A stretch of 64,000 bases of DNA, taken from assembly GCF_050943825.1 (NCBI RefSeq), contig NZ_JBMNPX010000007.1, positions 62,001 through 126,000 of the forward strand, written 5' to 3'. Origin of the DNA: Pseudoflavonifractor sp050943825. GTDB taxonomy: Bacteria > Bacillota > Clostridia > Oscillospirales > Oscillospiraceae. Under the pieces are notes generated by a model that was given only the letters and a program-made list of their open reading frames with translations, did no database searches and was not told the DNA's origin. The position numbers and the translations under genes are program-made. Every line of letters starts with the position of its first letter. Position 1 is the stretch's first letter. Shown in pieces: positions 26,201-33,754 of this stretch.

Positions 26201-26857
26201 CCAGGTGTCCGGTCCGGTCTGGATGCTGCCCTCTACTGCGTCCCCCTTGGCATTGAGTCCGGCAACCGCCACACAGTAGGTCTGACCGTCCTCGTCCCAG
26301 ACATAGGTGATACCGTCGCTGAGGGTGACCAGATACGTGGTGTCATACTCCGCAGGAAGGGTAGTCAGCTCAGACTGGGCTTTCTGGATACCGGCGGTCA
26401 TATTGGTGCCGCTGGTGGTTGCAGCGTTGACAAAGTTGGCCTTGGTGTCCTCCAAGTCTGCGTCATTCTGAATGTCCTTCCATCCGGTTGCCGTCGCCGT
26501 GCCGGAGAAGATCACCACATTATAGAGAATGTTGGTATTGGTTTTGGTCTTCAGTTCGTCCAGCATGGCGGCAGCCTCGTCCCGCATGCCCTGGCTGGTG
26601 GATTTATCCAGCAGGAACATGACTGCCACATTTTCCTTCTCCTCTGTCGCGCCCACAGACAGGGAGACGGTCGTCTTGTCGTTTTCATCCAGCGGTGTGG
26701 CGGTCTTGTCCACCGTGACCCCTTGCTCCGTCACCGGACCCGGGTTTCCGCCGGAGGACTCTGTGCCGTTTGCCAGAGCGGCAGTGCCCAGCAATCCCAG
26801 CACCAGGCTCAGCGTCAGCAGCATCGCCACCAATTTCTTACACTTCTTTGCCAACAT
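23276..26857 (-). CDS. LPQTG cell-wall-anchored protein with two VWA domains
   Basis: 1193 residues. A signal peptide (MLAKKCKKLVAMLLTLSLVL, then GLLGTAALANG) is followed by two von Willebrand A domains. The first is near residue 80 (VAVMFLLDKSTSQGM) and the second near 570 (MDVVFVADGTSFGRWNTY). Isopeptide/Cna-like beta domains follow each. A MucBP-type module (TVTVNYLDKETGDKIAESYK) comes next, then a PTD repeat stalk, the sortase motif LPQTG, a membrane segment and a KRKEN tail. The first VWA metal site is DKSTS rather than DxSxS; the second (DGTSF) is also divergent. It is likely an adhesin or pilus-tip-like protein, controlled by the c-di-GMP riboswitch in its leader. Confidence 0.92.
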   Translation of the reverse strand: MLAKKCKKLVAMLLTLSLVLGLLGTAALANGTESSGGNPGPVTEQGVTVDKTATPLDENDKTTVSLSVGATEEKENVAVMFLLDKSTSQGMRDEAAAMLDELKTKTNTNILYNVVIFSGTATATGWKDIQNDADLEDTKANFVNAATTSGTNMTAGIQKAQSELTTLPAEYDTTYLVTLSDGITYVWDEDGQTYCVAVAGLNAKGDAVEGSIQTGPDTWTMLHPVDLYPHTDNSARTTVESLYGSFSAFLTDVASRMEATRQDGYVKAYGADGSYDKTSYVTTYIYQGWEEQQAVAEDTYACGPEFALYYAATGYTTLAAQFDKSFAYAVPELDGNGADNTSNWENYPWGQELMNYCQSQSTNSGEGSISNANAKEIFSGIKDAILYTIQSGSVTDIIGDDFDLSGLDTVKLTVGGTELTGTADAENENLINFGTADKQGVYPYTVEYKPATDTEKEQLVWTINVPVESAAGVKLSYGLTLVNKAEEPGDYTVPTNESAVLNYTSTEGGSGTVAFPVPQLTYTIEDEGGNPDPDPPAPDWEVSKSKTATNLNSSYESQITLSLPAAGYAPKMDVVFVADGTSFGRWNTYKNNIKSVLEQLKQKENLDICVGLVTFGNTASDTVPLKTLEEFNLPGFIFASSGTNIQAGVRAGREMLASGRDDAEKYLILLTDGGAFYWLDEDGASVTKPYKSGRFFDSTAQEDSHMYNNNLTGMYSIASGSFAAFREQYGTQVEAFNKSATVCTKGTKEDGMGDAYIYSTSDWSNKEVYPFTNMEQGTYNASQEMVEAAADGVHLITVGAYDYYPDQAAVHTVSNLFLDWTGEVGDLYKVNTGDADDSMEKAFAGVQDSLIQLVDAGSKVVDVIGYGDDYNFDFVNSIDKLTLTEGGVALDKVKIDDTTYGFGPIEENGTTTYRYVLHYYADGATDEQTSGNGQVEDEYIVWEINVPVTKDATVQLTYSVKLTNPKTAAGTYGQYDADGSKGYDGLYTNNSAVLYPVDSLGNVGEAEEFGKPTVSYTVSGGGGGSSYDYYTVTVNYLDKETGDKIAESYKTPSRIEGSRYDVTEYDAIAIDGYTYDSTSGDALSGVLNSNKVINVYYVAEETDIDDGQTPGGGDPDIPTDPTDPTDPTDPTDPTDPTDPGEEVDIGDGETPTGNLPQTGTTVNPLYVAGMLMLALSMASAGTAGIILLKRKEN
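23441..23517 (-). repeat. Nine-base tandem repeats encoding the PTD stalk
   Basis: About seven to eight imperfect copies of a 9-base unit encode Pro-Thr-Asp repeats between the MucBP-type module and the LPQTG motif. Copy number of such a stalk often varies among strains and sets how far the adhesin reaches beyond the wall. Confidence 0.75.
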
Positions 26858-26892
26858 GTTTCAATTCCCCTTTCAATCCTTGAGGTTGAAAA

Positions 26893-26988
26893 TGCGGCAG
26901 TCGGACGGGCATGGCGGACAGGGCGCGCCGCTTTAGCCTCCTGACTTTGCGTCCCGGTCTTTCGGCCGGTTTGCCCTTTCGTTACCGG
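26893..26988 (-). promoter_or_regulatory. Cyclic-di-GMP-I (GEMM-I) riboswitch
   Basis: The minus strand reads CGGTAACGAAAGGGCAAACC, a GAAA tetraloop hairpin, GGGACGCAAAGTC, AGGAGGCTAAAG, a variable arm, GCCATGCCCGTCCGACTGCC. This matches the conserved order of the c-di-GMP-I aptamer: AGGGCAAACC, a GNRA-capped helix, GACGCAAAG, CTAA, and a GCC-rich 3' strand ending in TGCC that pairs back to GGTA. It ends about 35 bases before the start codon of the VWA/LPQTG gene. It was found by motif recognition; no covariance model was run. Confidence 0.85.
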
Positions 26989-27235
26989 AAGAATTCCTTC
27001 ATTTTCAGTACCTTTTCGTCCCTTTCAGGAACAAAAAACACGGTACCTTACTTTTCTCTTCCGTCTGTGAACCCACTATACCATACAAGAGTTACATTTT
27101 GGTCACATTTTAAAAAAAGTTTTGGAAATTTTTTCTTTTATTTTCTTATTTTTCGTTACCGTTTCTTTTCCCTGCATATTATGCCGCCGGGCGGTGATAC
27201 TGACTTTAATCGAGCTGTCTTTGGGAGGTTTTCTC
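26989..27235. other. Divergent upstream region of the VWA and DUF421 genes
   Basis: About 250 bases with no convincing gene. The left part should hold the promoter for the riboswitch transcript on the minus strand. The AT-rich centre (around 27090-27170) holds possible promoters for the DUF421 gene. No clear consensus -35/-10 pair was found. Confidence 0.4.
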
Positions 27236-27919
27236 ATGGTCATTGCCTTTCTGCGCACCATCATTCTCTATCTGCTGATTATCGCCGGAGTGCGGCTGAT
27301 GGGCAAACGGCAGGTGGGTGAACTGGAGCCATCAGAGCTGGTGCTGGCCCTTATCATCGCAGACCTGGCCGCTGTACCCATGCAGGACTTCGGTATCCCT
27401 CTTCTCTCCGGTATTATCCCTATTCTGACGCTGCTGTGTATTACTATGATCATCTCAGTGCTCACCATGCGCAGTGTGCGTTTTCGGGCCATCATCTGTG
27501 GAAGGCCCAGCATCATTGTGGAGGACGGAAAAATTCTGCAAAAGGAAATGAAAAAGAACCGCTTCACTGTGGATGAATTGATGGAAGAACTGCGAATGAA
27601 GGGTGTCTCCGACATCAATACGGTTAAATACGCCATTCTGGAGACAAACGGGCAAATTTCCGTTCTGCCCCGGGCCGGTGAGCTGCCTGTAACAGCCAGT
27701 CAAATGGGCATACAGACAGCGGAGCCAGGGCTGCCGCTGGTCATCATCAATGACGGACGGATTCTGGACCACAATCTCCGTGCCAGAGGGCTTAACCGCA
27801 CCTGGTTGGATCGGCAGCTGGCTGCCCACAAGATAACCTCCGCCGGAGATGTATTTCTGCTCACTGTGGACGGGCAGAATCAAATCTATCTGGCGGCAAA
27901 GGATGTGACTGCCAAATGA
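27236..27919 (+). CDS. DUF421-domain membrane protein (YetF/YcaP family)
   Basis: 227 residues. Three N-terminal membrane segments (about 1-90, starting VIAFLRTIILYLLIIAGVRL) include the family motif MGKRQVGELEPSELVLALI. A cytosolic DUF421 domain with RPSIIVEDGKIL, NRFTVDELMEELRMKGV and SVLPRAGELPV follows. The start ATG was chosen because GGGAGG lies seven bases upstream; the longer frame adds an unlikely N-terminus. Family members occur in spore formers and some are linked to spore germination or envelope processes; the biochemical role is unknown. It forms an operon with the DUF4363 gene (ATGA overlap). Confidence 0.9.
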   Translation: MVIAFLRTIILYLLIIAGVRLMGKRQVGELEPSELVLALIIADLAAVPMQDFGIPLLSGIIPILTLLCITMIISVLTMRSVRFRAIICGRPSIIVEDGKILQKEMKKNRFTVDELMEELRMKGVSDINTVKYAILETNGQISVLPRAGELPVTASQMGIQTAEPGLPLVIINDGRILDHNLRARGLNRTWLDRQLAAHKITSAGDVFLLTVDGQNQIYLAAKDVTAK

Positions 27920-28296
27920 AACGGCTTTGGATTGCATGTGGTATTCTGGCCGCCCTTTTCGCCGCCACGCTGTACAATGCCGGTTATCTGGACCGTCTCA
28001 CCGCTTCCCTCGCCGACCAGCTCACCCAGGCGGAGGCCTGGGCCGAGGCCGGCAACTGGGATGAGGCTGCCCGGCTCACGGAAGAAGCCTTCCGGGACTG
28101 GGAATCCCACACGCTGTACCTTCATGTGCTCCTCCGGCATGCGGATACCGATGATATCAACAGCGGATTTCAGGAGGTAGGGGAATTTATCACCTGCGAG
28201 GAGAGCGGTGAGTACTCCGCTGCAAATGCCCGCCTTATCACCCAAATCAGACTTCTCTATGAGGCAGAGCAGCTCTCGCTGAAAAACATTCTCTAG
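27916..28296 (+). CDS. DUF4363-family protein
   Basis: 126 residues. One N-terminal hydrophobic segment (LWIACGILAALFAATLYNAGYL) acts as signal or anchor. A helical extracytoplasmic domain with WAEAGNWDEAARLTEEAFRD and HVLLRHADTDDIN follows. DUF4363 proteins regularly accompany DUF421 proteins in Clostridia and Bacilli, and the overlapping start supports joint function here. Its role is unknown. A terminator follows about 20 bases after the stop. Confidence 0.85.
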   Translation: MKRLWIACGILAALFAATLYNAGYLDRLTASLADQLTQAEAWAEAGNWDEAARLTEEAFRDWESHTLYLHVLLRHADTDDINSGFQEVGEFITCEESGEYSAANARLITQIRLLYEAEQLSLKNIL

Positions 28297-28315
28297 CATG
28301 ATATGTATCATATAA

Positions 28316-28368
28316 TCAGAGGCCGGTATCCTTCCACAGAGAAAGGATACCGGCCTCTGATTGTTTTT
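28316..28368 (+). terminator. Terminator of the DUF421-DUF4363 operon
   Basis: TCAGAGGCCGGTATCC pairs with GGATACCGGCCTCTGA over 16 bp, followed by TTGTTTTT. Confidence 0.92.
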
Positions 28369-28369
28369 G

Positions 28370-28408
28370 AAAAAAAAGAAATCTGGAATCGTTTGATTCC
28401 AGACTTCT
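28370..28408 (-). terminator. Terminator of the tRNA-Gln gene
   Basis: On the minus strand, GAAGTCTGGAATC, AAAC, GATTCCAGATTTC, then a run of eight T residues, two bases after the tRNA CCA end. Confidence 0.88.
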
Positions 28409-28410
28409 TT

Positions 28411-28484
28411 TGGCAGCGGGAGAAGGATTCGAACCCTCACAAACAGAGTCAGAGTCTGTCGTGCTACCCTTACACAATCCCGCT
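28411..28484 (-). tRNA. tRNA-Gln (anticodon CTG)
   Basis: 74 bases with an encoded CCA end. The acceptor stem AGCGGGA pairs with TCCCGCT. The anticodon arm is ACAGA-CTCTGAC-TCTGT with anticodon CTG at loop positions 3-5. The T arm GAGGGTTCGAATCCTTC carries the universal GGTTCGAATCC. It reads CAG codons for glutamine. It stands alone with its own terminator. Confidence 0.93.
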
Positions 28485-28637
28485 ATTTCGTTTCGCTCAC
28501 TCGCAAGCGCAGGATTTATTATACCAGAACCTCGAGATTTGTCAAGAAGAATTTTGAAATTTTTTTATTTTTTTTGCACTGGAATCTATCAGGCTCTTTT
28601 GGGCTGTTTTTATGCCTTTTTCCCCGCTTTTCTCCGG

Positions 28638-28690
28638 CAAAAAGCCGTCCGGAAGTGAGGCCTGTGCCTCGCCTCCGGACGGCTCCGGCT
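28638..28690 (-). terminator. Terminator of the small basic protein gene
   Basis: On the minus strand, CCGTCCGGAGGCGAGGC and GCCTCACTTCCGGACGG form a long stem with a small mismatch, followed by TTTTT. Confidence 0.88.
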
Positions 28691-28695
28691 GCGGC

Positions 28696-28818
28696 TTAGT
28701 ACTGCTCGGGACGGTTGCTCTTGTTCTGAGCCTGGTCCTTCTTCTTGTTCTGAGGATTCTGACCATTGGTCTTATCCTGAGGACCCATGTTGGTTTTGTT
28801 CTGCTTTTCGTTCTGCAT
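28696..28818 (-). CDS. Small Lys/Asn/Gln-rich protein (40 residues)
   Basis: A 40-residue frame starting MQNEKQNKTNMGPQDKTNGQ and ending SNRPEQY. The ATG has GAGGTGAG in front, and a strong terminator follows six bases after the stop, so it is very likely a real gene. It is extremely hydrophilic with no hydrophobic residues beyond Met, so it should be disordered. Short, charged, Gln/Asn/Lys-rich proteins of this size occur among spore-associated proteins of Firmicutes, but no family signature is recognised. Confidence 0.75.
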   Translation of the reverse strand: MQNEKQNKTNMGPQDKTNGQNPQNKKKDQAQNKSNRPEQY

Positions 28819-28992
28819 AAAGCTCACCTCGCTTTCACTGGACCTATTATTCCCCCTGTACACCGGGCCCTATACTCAAAAACTTCACTCTGGACAAAAT
28901 TTTTTCCAAAGAAGTAATACCACATTTGTCCAGCCCGTGTTATACTTATTGAGACGAGCCCCACGACATATTTCAGATAGGAGGAGTCGGCC

Positions 28993-29448
28993 ATGAGATG
29001 CCCCTTCTGTTCCAACCCCGAGAGCAAGGTTGTGGACTCCCGCCCCTCAGACGAGGGCGCCAGCATCCGCCGCCGCCGGGAATGCCTGGTGTGCCACAAG
29101 CGCTTCACTACCTATGAGACCATGGAGAGCCTGCCCATGGTGGTAATAAAGAAGGACGGCAGCCGCCAGACCTTTGACAAGAGTAAGCTGCTCAACAGTA
29201 TGATCCGCGCCTGTGAGAAACGGACCGTCCCCTTTGATACCCTCAGCCGCATCGCTGACGAAATCGAGCTCACCCTCCAGAATGAGATGGACCGCGAAAT
29301 CCCCTCTGCCCGCATCGGTGAGCTGGTGATGGAAAAGCTCAAGGACGTGGACGAGGTATCCTATGTCCGCTTCGCATCCGTATACCGTCAGTTCAAGGAC
29401 ATCAGCACCTTTATGGAAGAGCTGAACAAGCTGCTCAAAGAGCGCTGA
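28993..29448 (+). CDS. nrdR: Transcriptional repressor NrdR
   Basis: 151 residues, the family length. The N-terminal zinc ribbon has MRCPFCSNPESKVVDSRP and RRRRECLVCHKRFTTYE (CxxC pairs at 3/6 and about 31/34). The ATP-cone domain has VIKKDGSRQTFDKSKLLNSM and about 90 further residues. NrdR senses ATP/dATP and represses ribonucleotide reductase genes by binding NrdR boxes. The class III reductase genes nrdD and nrdG lie at the right end of this window; the nrdD promoter is outside it, so boxes could not be checked. Confidence 0.97.
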   Translation: MRCPFCSNPESKVVDSRPSDEGASIRRRRECLVCHKRFTTYETMESLPMVVIKKDGSRQTFDKSKLLNSMIRACEKRTVPFDTLSRIADEIELTLQNEMDREIPSARIGELVMEKLKDVDEVSYVRFASVYRQFKDISTFMEELNKLLKER

Positions 29449-29470
29449 ACCTTCCCGCTTCAAAATGAAA

Positions 29471-29518
29471 AGACACCAGAGACTGCCCGTATCCGCAGTC
29501 TCTGGTGTCTTCTTTTTA
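29471..29518. terminator. Bidirectional terminator
   Basis: AGACACCAGAGACTGC pairs with GCAGTCTCTGGTGTCT over 16 bp, then TCTTTTTATT on the plus strand and a T-tract on the minus side. It ends nrdR and the long minus-strand conflict-like operon. Confidence 0.9.
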
Positions 29519-32068
29519 TTCCGTGTCGTCCGCTGAAGAGGATTGCCGCGGCTTTACAGTGTCTGTCCCGCTGTCCTCCCGTATGGAGTCAGAGGGCTCA
29601 GGCTGTCTGGGCGTTACCATTCCCCCGCTCTGGCTGGGAGAGGGACTGGCACTCACCTGCTGAGAGGGCACCACCTGCTTCTCACTCTCCGAGGGTGCCG
29701 GGGTGGATTCCACGTCCTCCGAGTGGCTGGGCCGGGGAGCGGGTTCGCCGCTCTGCTCCGTGCCCGGCGTTTCGGAGGGCTGGGGCTGCGCTGTTGCCGA
29801 AGATATAAGCAGGCCGAGTGCCATACCAATCACCAAGAGAAGTGCGGCCGCGGAGAGCATAAGGGCTACAAAAGCGGGGCGCAGCTTTCTCTGCTTTTTG
29901 ACGTGTTTTCCGTTTCTGCGGCCTGTATCCCTGCCCAACAGGTCGAGGTCTCTGGTGTCCAGTACATCCCGCAGGATTTCCTCATCCTCCGGGTGTATCA
30001 TACCGGAGTCCAGCAGGGCCCGAAGTACCTCCCGGTCGTACCAGCCGTCCGTGTCCCGCTTGCCGTCCAGCACCACCGGCTGGAGCATCTCCACTGTCTC
30101 CAGCACCTTGGTCAGCCTCACACTTCTTGCCTCTCCGGCATCCTGATACCAGAGATGCAGCTTGATCTCGCCCACCTTCTGCTCGATCATCCGGCAGGCC
30201 AGCAGCTCGGAGTACAGCGCCGCCCAGTTCTTCCCGGTCTCCAGCCACACGCCCAGCCGCTGTTTCCCCCGCAGAACCTTGAACAGCTCCGTCAGCCGGT
30301 CCAGCAGGCGGGGCCAGGCCTCGCCCCACTTCAGCTCCGCCGCCTGGAGCAGCTCGGCCACGCCTGCGTCACGATAGCCGTTGTCTTCAAAATAGTCCAG
30401 AAGGCGGTACAGGCATTCCTCGTCCTGCTTCTCCATCTCCAGATAGGCCCGGTAGCTGGTCATGCTGTCCAGCATCTTCCGCCGCTCCTCCAGCTGCTGC
30501 TGCCAGCTCTGATACCACTTCTCCAGCGGCGCAAGCTCGGCGCCTCGTCCCACGAGGCCGGATGCCTGGGCGTAAAACTCCCGCACACTGCTCTCAGACA
30601 GTCCGGAGCGCTCCAGATGGTCTGCCGCCAGCTGAGCGAGCTTGCTCAGACAGCTGTACCGGACACTCTCCTGGCAGGGCTTCAGCTGCTCCACCAGCGT
30701 CCGCAGCCGGTTCCAGTCCCATCCGGCCGGAATGGCCCGCTCGAACTCCTCCTGGCGGCGGCGGTTGGCCGCCTCCGTCTCACGGCGCAGCACTTCCCGG
30801 CGCTCCCGCACCGCCGCCTTGTCCAAAACGCCGTCCTCACCGGCGCTGCGGCAGCGGTCCAGCCGCTGCGCGTCTCCAACAAGCTGTTCCAGTGTGGGCT
30901 GTCCCGAGGTCAGGATACGGTTGAGCAGCTCGGCTGAGAATACCTTGTCCAGTCCCCGGCCCAGGACGCGAAAGACCGTCTCATAGGCCGCAAGCCCTTG
31001 GTCCAGCTCCTCCGGACCGGTGGCCCTGAGCAGGGCTTCATCCTGCCGCAGAGCGCCCTCCAGCGTGCCCGGCGTAGTCAGGCGGGCACGGACCTCCTCC
31101 TCCAGCCTGCTCCGCTCCCGCTCGCTGAGATGCTGGCCCAGCTGGCCGCAGTACTGCTTGAGCGCGGCGCAGTCCAGAGGCTTCAGTCTGAGCTGATACT
31201 GCCGCCAGAAGTTGACATAGCGTTCCTCCGTCAGCCGTTCCAGCGCCTCGTCCCGCTCCAGCTCTCTGGCAACGGTCCGGAGTATCTCCGGATTGAACGC
31301 CGCAGCGTGGATAAGCTCCGCCGTCTCGGGCCGGAGGCTGTGGCTCACCGGCCATGTGCTGTCATCCAGCCGGATGGCGGTCCGCCCCCCGGCCCGCACC
31401 GCAGTGCCCTCCGGGGCAAAGAGAACCGCAAAGCTCCGCTTGCCCATCTCGTCCGGGTTGGTGGAAAAGCTGAGATAGCGCCACAGGCCGGTGGGCACGC
31501 AGCTGAGAATGCGTTCCATTACGGTACGGCAGCAGGCGGCATAGTCCTCGCTGCCCGGGATCAGGATGACCAGGCTGCCGAAGTCGTTGGTCATACCCCT
31601 GGAGAGACAGCAGCAGGCCAGGTCCGCCTGCTGGTCCGGCGTGAGAGAGAGCTGGCACAGGGTCTCCCGCAGGCCGGCCCCCCGGCGGGGCCAGCCGCTG
31701 CTCAGCTGTGTCCGCTGATCGGCTACGCTCTGGAAGTCCTCCTCCCCCGCGAAGCGGAAGAAGGCCAGCTCATGAGCAGTACCGCTCTCAAACCACTGGT
31801 GGAAATTTTCAAAGAAGGCCGCGTGCTGATAGACCGCGTCCACCGAGCTGCTCTTCTGGGCGGCGCTGTACCCCGACACCAGCAGACGCCGGCTGCCGCA
31901 GGTGACGCACCGCAGGGTCTGGTTCCCCCGGCTCCGGTCCCCCGGCAGTGTGCCGCTAAGGCACTGTTCCTCCTCCTCACGGGTCAGCACCCCCGCAGGA
32001 CAGGAGAAGCTGCGGTACTGTCCGGCGTGTCCCTTCAGGATTTCACCCGCCAACTGTTTTCCGCTCAT
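29516..32068 (-). CDS. Large cytosolic protein with C-terminal membrane anchor and Pro/Ser tail (GTPase-associated, GAP1-like)
   Basis: 850 residues. The ATG has GGAAGGAGG in front; an upstream extension of the frame has no site. The N-terminal 250 residues (GHAGQYRSFSC, SVDAVYQHAAFFENF, LWRYLSFSTNPDEM) resemble GTPase-associated protein 1 (GAP1-type) domains; this is a weak match from memory. A long alpha-helical region follows (about 280-730). One membrane segment lies at about 736-761 (VALMLSAAALLLVIGMALG) with an 89-residue Pro/Ser/Glu-rich tail, probably outside the cell. It starts four bases after the GTPase gene stop, so the two are coupled. It likely tethers or regulates the GTPase at the membrane. 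Function unknown. Confidence 0.75.
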   Translation of the reverse strand: MSGKQLAGEILKGHAGQYRSFSCPAGVLTREEEEQCLSGTLPGDRSRGNQTLRCVTCGSRRLLVSGYSAAQKSSSVDAVYQHAAFFENFHQWFESGTAHELAFFRFAGEEDFQSVADQRTQLSSGWPRRGAGLRETLCQLSLTPDQQADLACCCLSRGMTNDFGSLVILIPGSEDYAACCRTVMERILSCVPTGLWRYLSFSTNPDEMGKRSFAVLFAPEGTAVRAGGRTAIRLDDSTWPVSHSLRPETAELIHAAAFNPEILRTVARELERDEALERLTEERYVNFWRQYQLRLKPLDCAALKQYCGQLGQHLSERERSRLEEEVRARLTTPGTLEGALRQDEALLRATGPEELDQGLAAYETVFRVLGRGLDKVFSAELLNRILTSGQPTLEQLVGDAQRLDRCRSAGEDGVLDKAAVRERREVLRRETEAANRRRQEEFERAIPAGWDWNRLRTLVEQLKPCQESVRYSCLSKLAQLAADHLERSGLSESSVREFYAQASGLVGRGAELAPLEKWYQSWQQQLEERRKMLDSMTSYRAYLEMEKQDEECLYRLLDYFEDNGYRDAGVAELLQAAELKWGEAWPRLLDRLTELFKVLRGKQRLGVWLETGKNWAALYSELLACRMIEQKVGEIKLHLWYQDAGEARSVRLTKVLETVEMLQPVVLDGKRDTDGWYDREVLRALLDSGMIHPEDEEILRDVLDTRDLDLLGRDTGRRNGKHVKKQRKLRPAFVALMLSAAALLLVIGMALGLLISSATAQPQPSETPGTEQSGEPAPRPSHSEDVESTPAPSESEKQVVPSQQVSASPSPSQSGGMVTPRQPEPSDSIREDSGTDTVKPRQSSSADDTE

Positions 32069-32072
32069 ACTC

Positions 32073-33728
32073 TTACCTCCTTCCGAACAGGCCGCCCAGC
32101 AGGCCGCCTCCGCCGCCATGGCGGTTTCCGTGAGAGCGGTAGCCTCCGGCACTCCGGCCGTACATACCTAGATTCTCCCAGCTCAGCTGGTCCGCGTCCT
32201 TCCGGCCCTCCCGGTTCATAGTGTAATACTCTGTGTTCCCTTCCGACACCGGCAGGTAGCCAAGCATGGCCAGCATCCACAGGAAGGGCGCCTCGGTCTG
32301 GAAGGGACGCTTCTCTCCGGTGGGGGTTCCGTCCTCCCGGAAGCCGTGGCCATAGTTGGAGGTGGCCAGGAAGGTGTGGACGGGAAAATGGGTCTCAAAC
32401 TGCTCAATGAGCCGGAGGTTCTGCTCCCGCAGGTAGGCGCGCAGCTGGTGGGCCCTGTCACAGAAGTCCTTGGCCCGCAGAATGGTGCGCTGCTTTCCCT
32501 CCACGTCCAGCCAATCGCCGGTGGCGCCGGGACGGTAGCCGTCCCGGTACAGGATGGAGCTGATCCGCCCCTGGGACTCAATGGTGTCGCTCTTGCCCAG
32601 CAGGAATACCACCGGCACATTGGGACGGAACAGGGTGGCCAGCTGGCTCATGCGGGCTATCAGCTCATTGGTGGGCGTGGCCTGCCGTCCCGCACTGTAT
32701 CCGTACTTGGCCTGGTCGGCCTTGTCCTCGTCCCGGATGCTGATCTGGCGCAGCTCCAGCTCGTCGGTACAGTACCAGACGCAGTCCACGTTCTGATAAA
32801 AGTTCTGATACTCCTTGAAGATGGCGTCGGACACGCCCAGCCGCTCCCGGTCCAGGCTGTACTCACCGGGCAGGTCCACAACCGTGAGAATCAGGTTGGT
32901 CTTCTGGCCGATGCGTACCAGCACGGAGAAGCGGGGAATGGCCTCCATGCTGCCGGTCTTGGTGGCTGCAACCTTCCTGTTGGCGCTGTAAGGCTCCAGG
33001 CAGTTGGCTTCAAACTGAATCCAGCTCTTATCGCCCTTCTCCCGCACCTCGCCGCCATCCACTGTGCGCACGCCGTAGCTCTCCCAGCTGATGGCGCAGG
33101 CCGCCCGGTCATGGATGAATACGTCGGCACAGGCCGCCAGGGCGGTGGACTTGGAGATGCGGGGCCCGCCCAGCACAGTGAGCACCACCTCGGGATACCG
33201 CCCGGCCCAGTAGGACATGACGCCGCCGCAGTGGGGACAGTGCCGCTGGTCGGCGATCATGTTGCCCTTGGCGTCGCGGATGGCGGTGATCCGCACATCC
33301 CCGTCCCCCTCCTTGTAGTACTGCACCTCCAGGCGCATCATATATTTCTGGGCGGCAAAGCTGTTGCCCCGAATGAACTCCAGCAGATCCCGGTACTCGG
33401 CCGGCACCTCGCCCCGTTTTTCACGCAGTCTCTCCTTCCATATGGATGCCAGAATCTCCAGCATGCCCCTGGACACGCCCTGGGCTCCGGTGTCGGTCAG
33501 CTGGCCCGAATACGCCAGCAGCTCTGCCTCGCAGTAGAACGTGGGGCCGTGGCCCTGATTGTGCCAGTAGTTCACCAGGCCGTCAAAGGCACCGTAAAAC
33601 CGCTCCTTCTCCTCCTGTGTACACCCGACAAAGTACAGATCCTTCCATTTTTTGAACTGCTCGCTCAGGTCAAAGCACAGCTCATGGCTCTTGCTCTTCT
33701 TTCCGCAGTAGGGACAGATACACTCCAT
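32073..33728 (-). CDS. Zinc-ribbon GTPase-like protein with altered P-loop
   Basis: 551 residues. Cysteine pairs CPYC (5-8) and CPHC (164-167) suggest zinc binding. The G domain follows: P-loop GGPRISKST at about 187-195, where the usual Gly before Lys is Ser; a G3-like DLPG at 285-288; and a G4-like GKSD at 378-381 in place of NKxD. The C-terminus is a Gly/Arg-rich tail. A distinct GTPase is a reported partner of FtsZ-like/VWA clusters. The P-loop change may lower or alter nucleotide use. The ATG was chosen for its Glu-Cys start and GAGGAGAG site. It sits between an unrecognised small gene and the GAP1-like gene. Confidence 0.8.
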   Translation of the reverse strand: MECICPYCGKKSKSHELCFDLSEQFKKWKDLYFVGCTQEEKERFYGAFDGLVNYWHNQGHGPTFYCEAELLAYSGQLTDTGAQGVSRGMLEILASIWKERLREKRGEVPAEYRDLLEFIRGNSFAAQKYMMRLEVQYYKEGDGDVRITAIRDAKGNMIADQRHCPHCGGVMSYWAGRYPEVVLTVLGGPRISKSTALAACADVFIHDRAACAISWESYGVRTVDGGEVREKGDKSWIQFEANCLEPYSANRKVAATKTGSMEAIPRFSVLVRIGQKTNLILTVVDLPGEYSLDRERLGVSDAIFKEYQNFYQNVDCVWYCTDELELRQISIRDEDKADQAKYGYSAGRQATPTNELIARMSQLATLFRPNVPVVFLLGKSDTIESQGRISSILYRDGYRPGATGDWLDVEGKQRTILRAKDFCDRAHQLRAYLREQNLRLIEQFETHFPVHTFLATSNYGHGFREDGTPTGEKRPFQTEAPFLWMLAMLGYLPVSEGNTEYYTMNREGRKDADQLSWENLGMYGRSAGGYRSHGNRHGGGGGLLGGLFGRR

Positions 33729-33754
33729 CGTTGCTCTCCTCTCTCCTCTGCCTG

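Noticed and set aside
28542..28766. 74-residue minus-strand frame after the tRNA
   Set aside because: It overlaps a terminator and the true 40-residue gene in another frame, and is rich in Arg as expected for a shadow.
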